33,893 bases of DNA, from the NCBI GenBank assembly GCA_012798565.1, contig JAAZMX010000011.1, forward strand, positions 1 through 33,893, in the 5' to 3' direction. The stretch is from Candidatus Kuenenbacteria bacterium (GTDB lineage Bacteria; Patescibacteriota; Patescibacteriia; UBA2196; GWA2-42-15). The translations under genes were made by a program, and so were the position numbers. The notes under the pieces are model-generated. The model did not search any database. It was not told the origin of the DNA and was given only the letters and a program-made list of their open reading frames with translations. This document shows, piece after piece, positions 1 through 7,976 of this stretch; position 1 is the stretch's first letter, and every line of letters begins with the position of its first letter.

Positions 1-1
1 A

Positions 2-3000
2 ACATTTCCAACTGACTACAGTCCAACAACCCAGCCAACTTGCAGTTATAACTGTTATCTCTACAAAAACGGAGACCCCCATGGAGCCAATGATTATTCT
101 GTCGCAAGCGGGACCAACATCTATGCCGCAGCTAGTGGTTCAGCTATGGCACATTATTATCCGAATACCACTGGCGAGGGTAGTTATGGTTATATGGTTA
201 CAATCACTCACGCTAATGGTTATTTAACTCGTTATGCCCACCTAAGTGGCTATGTCGCGAAAATCAGAAATGATCAAACAGGTGTTTGGGTAGAACAAGG
301 AGAGCTAATTGGTTATTCGGGAAACAGTGGCGGTCCGTGGAGACAAAGTGATAACACATTGCGTGCCCCTTACCACCTACATTTTGAAGTTCAGAAAAAT
401 GGAGTTAGGGTCAATCCCTATGATCCGAATAACTATCTATGGACAACCAACCCGCCTTCACCAGCTAAAACTCCGCCACTAGTCGGTTTCCTATCTCCCA
501 ATGGCACTATAGATTCCCAAATCACCCCATTATTCAAAAGTTTCTACGATGTCAACGGCGGTGCTACCACCTTCGGTTTTCCTTGGGACAATGGTGGTAC
601 GAATTTTGTCCATGACTGGGGTGACCTAGAAGTCCAGGATTTTCTCAAAGGTGATATTTGGTGCCAGCTAGTTCTTAACCCCTGGAACAACAAAGTCTAT
701 GCAGTCTGGAATAAAATTCTGCGCTTCTGGAACAGCCATTATGGTTACCGAGATTATGGCGCGCCGTATACCAATGAAACCGAGTACACATTTTTTGCCA
801 GAGGCCAAACGAGCTTTGCTACCCGAGGCGATAAGATAACTGTCCAGAAGTTTGCTATCCTACAGGATTTAAGCCGTAAGACAATTATCTATAATCCTAC
901 CACCAACTATGTCGGTCATTGTCCGGTTGGAGTTTTCACCTTTGACATGAGCAAGGTTCCTGCTGGTTATTATTTGGCGGAACACTTTGATGATGGGTCC
1001 ACAATCCCGCTACCCAATGTGCCCACTAATAATGGCAAGCGCGAGTGGCTGTTACAGGCTGGCTCTCATGTTTTTTGGATTATTAAAGCGGATGGCCAAC
1101 CAATTCAGGGCCAGGGCTTAGCTATTACCATAACCGAAGGTAACGAAAAGGTCTATGGTCCTTCAGATATTGGTTTTAGCGATACTGATCCCGGTTCTGG
1201 TGGATCTAGCGGTGGTGGCTCTAGCGGCGGTAGTTCAGGCGGCTCTGGTGGATCTTCTGGCGGAGGCGGTTTGTCCGGCGGTAGTGGCGGAGGACAAATT
1301 CCCACCCTACATTTAGACGATCCGCATGATGGCCAAATAATTTTTTTAGCGGATCAAACTAAAAGGCCATTTTTCATAAGTAATATCGGACATGGCATAT
1401 TGGAGTGCACGGTTTCTACTAGCGGTCATTCATGGCTGGTGGTAAAATATACCACGTTGGGCTACTATGCCGAGAATTATGTTGACACAGTTTTTGTCAA
1501 CTACGGCGCAATGTCCAGTGGTACAAATATTGGCTATGTCTATTTGAGCTCTAGTGGTGGTTCGGCCACTATTACGGTTACCGCCAATAAAACAGACTCC
1601 AGTCCAGTAAACCCACCCAATTACAACCACAATCCGGCCTTTACTAGTTTTACTGTGAGCCCTGCTTCTGGCAGCGCGCCACTTATCATCAACTGTAGCG
1701 CGACCATTCAGGACCAAGACGATGACCCGACGACTCTGATCTGGGATTTCGGCGATGGTATTACTAGTTCACAATTAGTGGTTAGCCATTTTTATTCCAA
1801 CTCTGGTCAATATACAGTAAAGGCCACGGCCAGTGATGGTAAGGGCGAATCAGCCACGCACGAACAGCAAGTTACCGTTACCGAAGGCGCCAAGCTCTGG
1901 GCGAATTACGACGGTCTGGGATTTGCGCGAGCCTATGACATTTCCGGCAGTTTTGTTCTCGGCAATTCCGGCAATGCCACTTTAAATTGGTCAATGACTG
2001 ATATCCCAGTTTGGTTATCAGTGAATCCAATCGGTGGAATTATTTCTGTCGGAAAGAATGACACGGTGATTGTCACGCCCATTGATTCAAAAACGCCGGT
2101 AGGTAATAGCTATGCTGACCTGAAAATAACTTCCAATGGTGGAGACTGGAATGTTCATATTATTATGAACAAACCGGCCCAGACTCCGAAGCTTTATTTT
2201 CCTTGGGACATCGTTGATTGTGATAGCACCTTGGTCGATAAGGGCTATAAAATTAAAAATCCAGGTACTGACACCCTGCATTGGCAACTATTAGAAGACA
2301 TAGCCTGGTTGTCTGTTCGGCCGTCATCCGGTTCTGTTGCTCCTAATGGTAAAATTGACATTCATTTTATAGCCAATCGTTCGGTTCTTTCTTCAGGTGG
2401 TTATTCCCCCAAGGTCTATCTAAATTCCAACGGTGGCAATAAGGAATTGGTAGCCAAGATTTTCATGCCGCAACCATCAACTCCAAAACCAACCAACCAT
2501 GAACCATCCACTACCGAACCACCACCAGTCACTCCTGATCCTGTTATTCCGCCACCGGTATTTCCATCTGACCCTGCTCTAATTGTTCCGCCGCCTACTG
2601 GACCCACCCCTATTACTCCGCCAGCGGTTTTGTATTTTCCTTGTGATGGTTTTGGTTTTGGAGAAAATACATTGAAGAGGATGTTCGATCTGGAAAATGA
2701 TGGCGGTGATATATTGGTCTGGTCAGTCTTGTCAGAGCAACCATTTATTGTTATTTCTCCTAATTCTGGTAATTTGGCCGCCGGGTCAAAAGTTACCTTA
2801 ACTTTTGAAGCCAAGCGCATTGGTCTTACTGATGGTGTCTATTTCGCCAACGTTTTATTCACCAGTAATATTGGGAATAAAGCAATCATCGTTTGTGTCA
2901 CTTGTAAAAATATGACCGGTGCCGTTATCCAGGCCAACACCAATCTGGCTGGCGAGGTTGGATCGATTCCCACCTCATTCATCCTCTATCAAAATTATCC

Positions 3001-3235
3001 CAATCCCTTTAATCCGGAAACCACGATTAGCTATGATCTGCCAGAGCAATGCGCGGTCAAGCTGATTATCTACGATCTGCGGGGTAGGGAAGTAGAGATA
3101 TTGGCGGACGAAAACCAGTTTGCTGGCAATCACCTTATCCGCTGGCAACCGACTGATCTGTCCAGCGGCATGTATCTGTGCCGATTGATCGCCGGTGGCA
3201 AAATAAAAACACAAAAAATGTTATTTACAAAGTAA
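2..3235 (+). CDS. Secreted M23 peptidase with PKD, Ig-like repeats and T9SS-like C-terminal domain (5' partial)
   Basis: The frame is open from base 2, so the true start lies left of the window; the ATG at 146 would cut off the active site. Counting visible residues from base 2, the zinc-peptidase signature is H27-x3-D31 (HGANDY) and H125-x-H127 (HLHFEV), typical of LytM-like M23 endopeptidases that cut peptidoglycan cross-bridges. A Gly/Ser-rich linker (nt 1192-1300), a PKD domain with WDFGDG (nt 1636-1890) and three similar ~90-residue Ig/BACON-like repeats follow (nt 1891-2150, 2190-2450, 2626-2900). A Pro/Thr-rich linker separates repeats two and three. The last ~90 residues begin QNYPNPFNPETTISYDLP and end in KMLFTK, matching the FlgD-Ig/type IX secretion sorting-domain family. 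Peptidase and tail assignments are firm; export by T9SS in this organism is only inferred. Confidence 0.88.
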   Translation, partial: TFPTDYSPTTQPTCSYNCYLYKNGDPHGANDYSVASGTNIYAAASGSAMAHYYPNTTGEGSYGYMVTITHANGYLTRYAHLSGYVAKIRNDQTGVWVEQGELIGYSGNSGGPWRQSDNTLRAPYHLHFEVQKNGVRVNPYDPNNYLWTTNPPSPAKTPPLVGFLSPNGTIDSQITPLFKSFYDVNGGATTFGFPWDNGGTNFVHDWGDLEVQDFLKGDIWCQLVLNPWNNKVYAVWNKILRFWNSHYGYRDYGAPYTNETEYTFFARGQTSFATRGDKITVQKFAILQDLSRKTIIYNPTTNYVGHCPVGVFTFDMSKVPAGYYLAEHFDDGSTIPLPNVPTNNGKREWLLQAGSHVFWIIKADGQPIQGQGLAITITEGNEKVYGPSDIGFSDTDPGSGGSSGGGSSGGSSGGSGGSSGGGGLSGGSGGGQIPTLHLDDPHDGQIIFLADQTKRPFFISNIGHGILECTVSTSGHSWLVVKYTTLGYYAENYVDTVFVNYGAMSSGTNIGYVYLSSSGGSATITVTANKTDSSPVNPPNYNHNPAFTSFTVSPASGSAPLIINCSATIQDQDDDPTTLIWDFGDGITSSQLVVSHFYSNSGQYTVKATASDGKGESATHEQQVTVTEGAKLWANYDGLGFARAYDISGSFVLGNSGNATLNWSMTDIPVWLSVNPIGGIISVGKNDTVIVTPIDSKTPVGNSYADLKITSNGGDWNVHIIMNKPAQTPKLYFPWDIVDCDSTLVDKGYKIKNPGTDTLHWQLLEDIAWLSVRPSSGSVAPNGKIDIHFIANRSVLSSGGYSPKVYLNSNGGNKELVAKIFMPQPSTPKPTNHEPSTTEPPPVTPDPVIPPPVFPSDPALIVPPPTGPTPITPPAVLYFPCDGFGFGENTLKRMFDLENDGGDILVWSVLSEQPFIVISPNSGNLAAGSKVTLTFEAKRIGLTDGVYFANVLFTSNIGNKAIIVCVTCKNMTGAVIQANTNLAGEVGSIPTSFILYQNYPNPFNPETTISYDLPEQCAVKLIIYDLRGREVEILADENQFAGNHLIRWQPTDLSSGMYLCRLIAGGKIKTQKMLFTK

Positions 3236-3255
3236 ACCAACTCTAACCTGAAACC

Positions 3256-3298
3256 AAAGGCCAAGTCCATTATCCTTTGTGGGTTTGGCCTTTTTGTT
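3256..3298 (+). terminator. Rho-independent terminator after the M23 gene
   Basis: A 9-bp perfect stem AAAGGCCAA (3256-3264) / TTGGCCTTT (3285-3293) runs directly into a T-rich tract. It lies 20 bases after the M23 stop and before pgk, so it separates the two transcription units. Confidence 0.85.
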
Positions 3299-3317
3299 TC
3301 CGCGAAATTGTTTTCTG

Positions 3318-3326
3318 TGCTAAAAT
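3318..3326 (+). promoter_or_regulatory. Extended -10 element of pgk
   Basis: TGC-TAAAAT is an extended -10 box (TG at 3318-3319, hexamer 3321-3326). I see no convincing -35 box at 16-18 bp. The pgk ATG is the seventh base after the hexamer, so transcription would begin at or next to the start codon, giving a leaderless message. Confidence 0.55.
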
Positions 3327-3332
3327 AAAATT

Positions 3333-4541
3333 ATGAAATTAAAACCCTTAACTGCCCTGAAAAACATCACTGGCCAGCGTATTTTCGTACGCTGTGATTT
3401 TGATGTACCTGTAAAAAATGGGCGTATTACTGACGATAGTCGGTTAAAATCCTGCTTGCCCACTGTGCAGTATTTATTAAAAAATAAAGCCCGGATTATT
3501 CTCGCTGGCCATCTGGGTCGACCAGAAGGCCAGATAGTACCAGAATTAAGTTTATTGCCAATCAAAAAACAGTTAGAGAAATTACTCGGCCATAAGGTTA
3601 TTTTTGTAACCCAAATGGAAAATTATCTTGGATCCGCTGCCAAGGAGGCTACCAGAAACATGCGTGCTGGCGAAATTATTATGTTAGAAAATCTGCGCTT
3701 CTCCGAACGCGAAGAATTGAATTGCCGGCGTTTTGGGAGGGATCTGGCTTCTTTGGCCAAATATTATATTAACGAAGCTTTTGCTGTCAGCCACCGGGCT
3801 GCCGCCTCTGTTTCGGCTATCAGGGAATATTTACCCGGTTATGCCGGTCTGCATCTCAGCGAGGAAATAGCAAAATTATCCGCTGCCCAAAAACCAAGCC
3901 ACCCCCTGGCTCTGATTATCGGTGGCGCCAAGATCGAGACTAAATTGCCGGTCATTAAAAAGTTTATCGGCTTGGCTGATTATATTTTGGTTGGCGGCGG
4001 AGTGGCCAATGATTTTTTTAAGGCTATTGGTTATGAGGTTGGTCAGTCTTTGGTTGACGAAGAATACATTAAAGACGCCAGCAGTATTTTGGAAAGAGTG
4101 ACCCAGGCGAAAACCAAGTTAATTTTACCCGTGGATGTCAAAGTTGCTGCCGGTCGCAAAATAGCGGTTAAAGAATCCCATAACGTGTCAAGCAAAGAAA
4201 TGATTTTGGATATTGGTCCGAAGACCATAAAATTTTATGAGGAGCTGATTAAAAAATCAAAAATGATTATCTGGAATGGTCCTATGGGCAAGTTTGAAGA
4301 TCCCAAATTTTCTCGCGGAACCAAATTAACCGCCCAAACTCTTTTAAAGTCCCAAGCGAAAATATTAGTTGGTGGCGGTGAAACAGGGGAGTTATTTAAG
4401 TCAAAAGTCAAAAGGCCTGCCTCGCCGAACGCTAGTCAAGGCGGGCAAAAGTCAAAATTAAGGAAGAATCTTTTTGTATCTGTCGGCGGCGGGGCGATGT
4501 TGGAATTTTTAGCTGGCAAAAAACTACCCGGTTTGGAATAA
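3333..4541 (+). CDS. pgk: Phosphoglycerate kinase
   Basis: Transfers the acyl phosphate of 1,3-bisphosphoglycerate to ADP in lower glycolysis (cytoplasm). Visible landmarks are the N-terminal substrate-binding segment FVRCDFDVPV, the GHLGRP loop, GGAKIETK in the hinge/nucleotide region, IWNGPMGKFE, the Gly-rich GGGETGEL and C-terminal GGGAMLEFL. At 402 residues it is slightly long. The extra residues (about 355-380, KSKVKRPASPNASQGGQKSK) lie between GGGETGEL and GGGAMLEFL and coincide with a palindromic DNA insertion (see the repeat at 4403-4457). The start is fixed by the -10 box just upstream; there is no Shine-Dalgarno site. Followed at 73 bases by eno, forming a pgk-eno-gpmI glycolytic cluster. 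Confidence 0.97.
   Translation: MKLKPLTALKNITGQRIFVRCDFDVPVKNGRITDDSRLKSCLPTVQYLLKNKARIILAGHLGRPEGQIVPELSLLPIKKQLEKLLGHKVIFVTQMENYLGSAAKEATRNMRAGEIIMLENLRFSEREELNCRRFGRDLASLAKYYINEAFAVSHRAAASVSAIREYLPGYAGLHLSEEIAKLSAAQKPSHPLALIIGGAKIETKLPVIKKFIGLADYILVGGGVANDFFKAIGYEVGQSLVDEEYIKDASSILERVTQAKTKLILPVDVKVAAGRKIAVKESHNVSSKEMILDIGPKTIKFYEELIKKSKMIIWNGPMGKFEDPKFSRGTKLTAQTLLKSQAKILVGGGETGELFKSKVKRPASPNASQGGQKSKLRKNLFVSVGGGAMLEFLAGKKLPGLE
4403..4457 (+). repeat. Palindromic element inserted in-frame in pgk, flanked by 11-bp direct repeats
   Basis: A 33-bp segment (4414-4446) can fold through a 7-bp stem, GCCTGCC (4415-4421) with GGCGGGC (4440-4446), including one G-T pair. It is flanked on both sides by the identical 11-mer AAAAGTCAAAA (4403-4413 and 4447-4457), which resembles a target-site duplication. 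The whole is translated in the pgk frame as a Pro/Ser/Gly-rich insertion between two conserved C-terminal motifs. Palindromic elements tolerated inside coding genes are known from Rickettsia (RPE); relationship to those is not implied. Confidence 0.7.
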
Positions 4542-4614
4542 AACCCCCGAGAGGACAATTAATTGATGTGTTGTATTCGTAAATTTGTAATTGATTAGTA
4601 TATTTGTGAGTTAT

Positions 4615-5937
4615 ATGAAAATAAAAAATATTCTCGCCCGTGAAATTCTCGACTCTCGTGGCGATCCCACTATTGAGGTGGCGGTTACTTTGGAAAATAA
4701 TGTCACCCGCGTGGCTTCGGTCGCCTCGGGCGCTTCGACTGGCAGTCATGAAGCCTTGGAATTGCGCGATGGCGATAAAAAGCGTTACGACGGCAAAGGA
4801 GTCTTAACGGCCGTCAAAAATGTGAATGATAAAATCGGCCCCAAGCTGGTCGGCTTTGAGATTGGTGAACAGATAAAGATTGACCGTCGGTTGATAGAAT
4901 TAGATGGCACATCCAGCAAAGAAAAATTGGGTGCCAATGCCATTCTCGGTGTTTCTTTGGCCGTGGCTCGTTCTGCCGCCACTTACCAAAATATTCCCCT
5001 TTATCATTATCTACACGGTGTTTATAATTTAAAAAATAAACTCAGTCTGCCTATCCCGCTCTTTAATGTCTTTAATGGCGGCAAGCATGCTGATACTAAC
5101 CTTGATTTCCAGGAATTTCATATTATCCCGGTCATTCATGACACTTTCAAAGAAAGGTTGCGCATCGGTTCGGAAATTTTTCATGCCTTAGGCCGAGTTT
5201 TAAAAAATTACGGCTTGGATATTGATGTAGGCAATGAAGGCGGCTATGCTCCCAATATTGACTCCTCTGTCAAAGCGGTTGACTATATCATGGAAGGCAT
5301 TGCCGCTGCTGGTTATCCTGCCGGCGAATCCGTCGCTCTGGGCATGGATGCTGGCGCTTCCACCTTCTATTTGCCCCAAGAACGACTTTATAATTTTAGT
5401 ATGGACGAATCATTTTTGGATTCTGATCAGTTGATCTATCTTTATCGCGAGTGGCTTAGCAAATATCCTTTTCTTCTGATTGAGGATCCGCTGTCCGAGG
5501 ATGATTGGCAGGCTTGGCAGAAATTGACCAAAGAATTTTCCGCACTTGATCTAAAAATTCATAATTACCGCCTGGATGACAAAAAGTTTATTAAATTGCA
5601 TGATAAAAATCTGCATCCAGTGATTGTCGGTGATGATTTGTTTACCACCAACGTCAACCGTTTGTCTGAAGGCATAAAGCTCGGCGTGGCCAATGCCGTT
5701 GTCGTGAAGCCCAATCAAATTGGCACCCTGACTGAGACTGTTGAATTCGCTCGCCTGGCTCAAGATAATGATTATCAGCTGGTTGTTTCGCACCGCTCAG
5801 GGGAAACGTACGACGATTTTATCGCTGATTTATCCGTGGCTCTCGGGGCTGAATTTATCAAAGCCGGCGCGCCATCGCGCGGTGAACGTGTCGCTAAATA
5901 CAATCGTCTGCTAAAGATTGAGGAGGAGTTGTCATAA
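4615..5937 (+). CDS. eno: Enolase
   Basis: Interconverts 2-phosphoglycerate and phosphoenolpyruvate. The ATG at 4615 (MKIKNILAREILDSRG) aligns with the usual family N-terminus; an upstream TTG at 4591 is in frame but adds residues the family lacks. Landmarks: SGASTGSHEALELRD loop, GNEGGYAP with the catalytic Glu region, metal-ligand contexts GMDAG, IEDPLSE and VGDDLF, catalytic Lys in VVKPNQIGT, and SHRSGETYDD near the end. Compared with E. coli enolase there is an extra stretch of roughly 20 residues (around KIHNYRLDDKKFIKLHDK) just before the metal-binding GDD. 440 residues. No clear Shine-Dalgarno or terminator; probably cotranscribed with or closely following pgk. Confidence 0.97.
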   Translation: MKIKNILAREILDSRGDPTIEVAVTLENNVTRVASVASGASTGSHEALELRDGDKKRYDGKGVLTAVKNVNDKIGPKLVGFEIGEQIKIDRRLIELDGTSSKEKLGANAILGVSLAVARSAATYQNIPLYHYLHGVYNLKNKLSLPIPLFNVFNGGKHADTNLDFQEFHIIPVIHDTFKERLRIGSEIFHALGRVLKNYGLDIDVGNEGGYAPNIDSSVKAVDYIMEGIAAAGYPAGESVALGMDAGASTFYLPQERLYNFSMDESFLDSDQLIYLYREWLSKYPFLLIEDPLSEDDWQAWQKLTKEFSALDLKIHNYRLDDKKFIKLHDKNLHPVIVGDDLFTTNVNRLSEGIKLGVANAVVVKPNQIGTLTETVEFARLAQDNDYQLVVSHRSGETYDDFIADLSVALGAEFIKAGAPSRGERVAKYNRLLKIEEELS

Positions 5938-6018
5938 ACCCCTCCCCATCCCTCCCCTTGGTAAGGGGAGGGCGTCTGGCCCCCTCCTTGCCAAGGAGGG
6001 GGAGAAGGGGGTGGTTGT
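5938..6018. repeat. Three-stem palindromic repeat between eno and the DUF559 gene
   Basis: Two perfect hairpins lie side by side: a 10-bp stem with 3-nt loop at 5950-5972 (CCCTCCCCTT / AAGGGGAGGG) and another 10-bp stem with 3-nt loop at 5980-6002 (CCCCCTCCTT / AAGGAGGGGG), 7 bases apart. Flanking C-rich (5938-5949) and G-rich (6003-6018) arms can pair imperfectly around both, giving a clover-like fold. No T-tract follows, so this is not an ordinary terminator. Similar C/G-rich palindromes are, to my knowledge, often found beside DUF559 genes in many bacteria. Confidence 0.8.
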
Positions 6019-6028
6019 TTATATTATT

Positions 6029-6388
6029 ATGACCTTGATTTATAACCAACGTCAATATAGAGAAACCAGGAAGCAACTAAGAAATAACAGCACCGAGGCT
6101 GAAAAAATTCTTTGGCAAGAATTAAAAGGTGGTCGCCAAGGAATTAAATTCCGGCGCCAGTATGGCATTGGTGGCTACATCGCCGATTTTTGTGCCCCGC
6201 GACAAAAGTTAGTTATCGAGATTGACGGCGGAATACATCTGGAAAGGTATCAAAAGCTATATGATCATGAAAGACAATTAGATATTGAGAATTTAGGATT
6301 TAAAGTGATAAGATTATCCAACGAAAAAATATTAAACAACCTATCAATAGCCCTGACAACCATTCGTCGGGCTATAAACCAAAAATAA
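6029..6388 (+). CDS. DUF559 / Vsr-like endonuclease-fold protein
   Basis: A 119-residue protein of the DUF559 family, which has the PD-(D/E)xK fold related to Vsr very-short-patch endonucleases. The family pattern is clear: TRKQLRNNSTEAEKILWQELK near the start, FRRQYGIGGYIADFCAPRQKLVIEIDGG carrying the acidic and E-x-D catalytic-like residues, then HERQLDIENLGFKVIRLSNEKI. The ATG at 6029 is chosen because the longer frame from 5918 is only read-through of the palindromic repeat. It sits between eno and gpmI with 5 bases to the next start, interrupting an otherwise glycolytic cluster. The substrate and role of stand-alone DUF559 proteins are unknown; a link to the adjacent repeat is an inference. 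Confidence 0.85.
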   Translation: MTLIYNQRQYRETRKQLRNNSTEAEKILWQELKGGRQGIKFRRQYGIGGYIADFCAPRQKLVIEIDGGIHLERYQKLYDHERQLDIENLGFKVIRLSNEKILNNLSIALTTIRRAINQK

Positions 6389-6393
6389 ACTTC

Positions 6394-7968
6394 ATGAAAA
6401 CATCAATACCCCATGCTCCCTTTGCCTTTATTATTCTTGACGGCTATGGTATCGCGCCACCCGGTCCGGGCAATGCGGTGCGTTTGGCTAACACGCCTTT
6501 TTTGGATAAACTATTCGCCGAATATCCCTATACCACTCTCGGTGCTGCCGGTGAGTCCGTGGGCTTGTTTCCCGAGGTCACCGGTAATTCCGAAGCCGGG
6601 CATATGAATTTGGGCGCTGGTCGAATTGTCTGGCAGGATTTAGTGACTATTTCTCGGATGATTGACGATGGCACTTTTTTTAAAAATGCCGCTCTTTTGG
6701 AAGCAGTAAAACATGTTCAGAAAAATAAGTCTAATTTGCACATTATGGGTCTTTTGACAGGCAAGTCATCAGCTCATGCTTGTCCTGATCATCTGTATGC
6801 TCTAATTGAATTTTGTAGGCGACAGGCGATTAAAAAAGTTTATTTTCATCTTTTTACCGATGGACGCGATTCGGACAAATATGAAGGTTATAATTTTTTG
6901 AAAATTCTTTTAACTAAAATGGATCCGGAGCGGGAAATAATCGCCACTATCATGGGTCGTTTTTATGGCATGGATCGCAAAAAAGAATGGGCTCGAACTG
7001 GGTTGGCTTATCGGACATTAACTGATGGTTTTGAGCGCTCGGCCGAGGGGCCGCTCAAAGCGATTGAAGACGCTTACGCCCGTGGTGAATCTGATGAATT
7101 TATCACCCCCACTGTGATCACTTACAAGGGTCACCCGGCCCAGCGGATAGATGATAATGACTCAGTTATTTTTTTTAATGCCATGTCCGATCGCGCTCGC
7201 CAGTTGACCAAGGCTTTTATTCAGAAAAATTTTAATGATGACAACCCCGGTTCCTTTCGTCGCAAGAAAACCCCAAAGAACCTGGTCTTTACTGCTATGG
7301 CTGATTTTGGGCCAGAATTACCAGGTATCCTGACTGTTTATCCTTCTCCTGATATTAAGGATACTTTGCCCATGATTTTAAGCGACCAGCGCCAGCTTTA
7401 TATTGCCGAAACAGATAAATATGCCCATATGACTTATTTTTTCAATGGTGGTTATGCCGCTCCGGTTGGTGGCGAAAACAGAATTCTTGTTAATTCACCG
7501 GCCGTTGACTCCTATGACGCCACACCAGCTATGTCTGCCGGAGAAATAACTAATATTGTAGTAAAAAGTATAGAGGAAAGAATTTATGATTTTTTTGGCA
7601 TCAATTTTGCTAATCCGGATATGCTGGGGCATACTGGCAATCTAAGCGCTACTATTCAAGGCATTGAATTTGTAGATCGCTGTGTCAAAAAAATCGTCGA
7701 AGCCGCGGTCTACAAAAAAAATGGCTATGTAGTTTTGGTTGGCGACCATGGAAATGCCGAGGAAATGTTGGACATCGCGACTGGGAAAATAGATACCAAG
7801 CATTCGATTAATCCCGTACCTTTCTGTATCGTCGGCCCAAGAAAACAGGTCAGCCAGATTAAAAGGTTGCGTGCTGGCGGTATTTTGGGCGATGTCGCTC
7901 CGACTATTCTTTATTTACTCAAACTGGAGCAATCGGCTAGAATGACCGGTAAAAGTTTAATTATTTAG
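6394..7968 (+). CDS. gpmI: 2,3-bisphosphoglycerate-independent phosphoglycerate mutase
   Basis: Interconverts 3- and 2-phosphoglycerate using two Mn ions and a phosphoserine intermediate (alkaline-phosphatase superfamily). Visible: metal-binding LDGYG (D16), the phosphorylated serine in TGNSEAGHMNLGAGR (S66), HLFTDGRDS, GRFYGMDRKKEW, and the C-terminal metal sites NPDMLGHTGN, LVGDHGNAEEM and TKHSINPVP. 524 residues, slightly above the usual ~510. The normally conserved DGGVHSH loop is replaced by TGKSSAHAC, keeping a His. It begins 5 bases after the DUF559 stop and ends 8 bases before manC, so it is in the same operon. Confidence 0.96.
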   Translation: MKTSIPHAPFAFIILDGYGIAPPGPGNAVRLANTPFLDKLFAEYPYTTLGAAGESVGLFPEVTGNSEAGHMNLGAGRIVWQDLVTISRMIDDGTFFKNAALLEAVKHVQKNKSNLHIMGLLTGKSSAHACPDHLYALIEFCRRQAIKKVYFHLFTDGRDSDKYEGYNFLKILLTKMDPEREIIATIMGRFYGMDRKKEWARTGLAYRTLTDGFERSAEGPLKAIEDAYARGESDEFITPTVITYKGHPAQRIDDNDSVIFFNAMSDRARQLTKAFIQKNFNDDNPGSFRRKKTPKNLVFTAMADFGPELPGILTVYPSPDIKDTLPMILSDQRQLYIAETDKYAHMTYFFNGGYAAPVGGENRILVNSPAVDSYDATPAMSAGEITNIVVKSIEERIYDFFGINFANPDMLGHTGNLSATIQGIEFVDRCVKKIVEAAVYKKNGYVVLVGDHGNAEEMLDIATGKIDTKHSINPVPFCIVGPRKQVSQIKRLRAGGILGDVAPTILYLLKLEQSARMTGKSLII

Positions 7969-7976
7969 CAACGGTT

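Noticed and set aside
5918-6028. N-terminal 37-codon extension of the DUF559 gene
   Set aside because: It is translation of the palindromic repeat (Pro/Gly/Lys-rich) and overlaps the end of eno; family similarity begins after the ATG at 6029.
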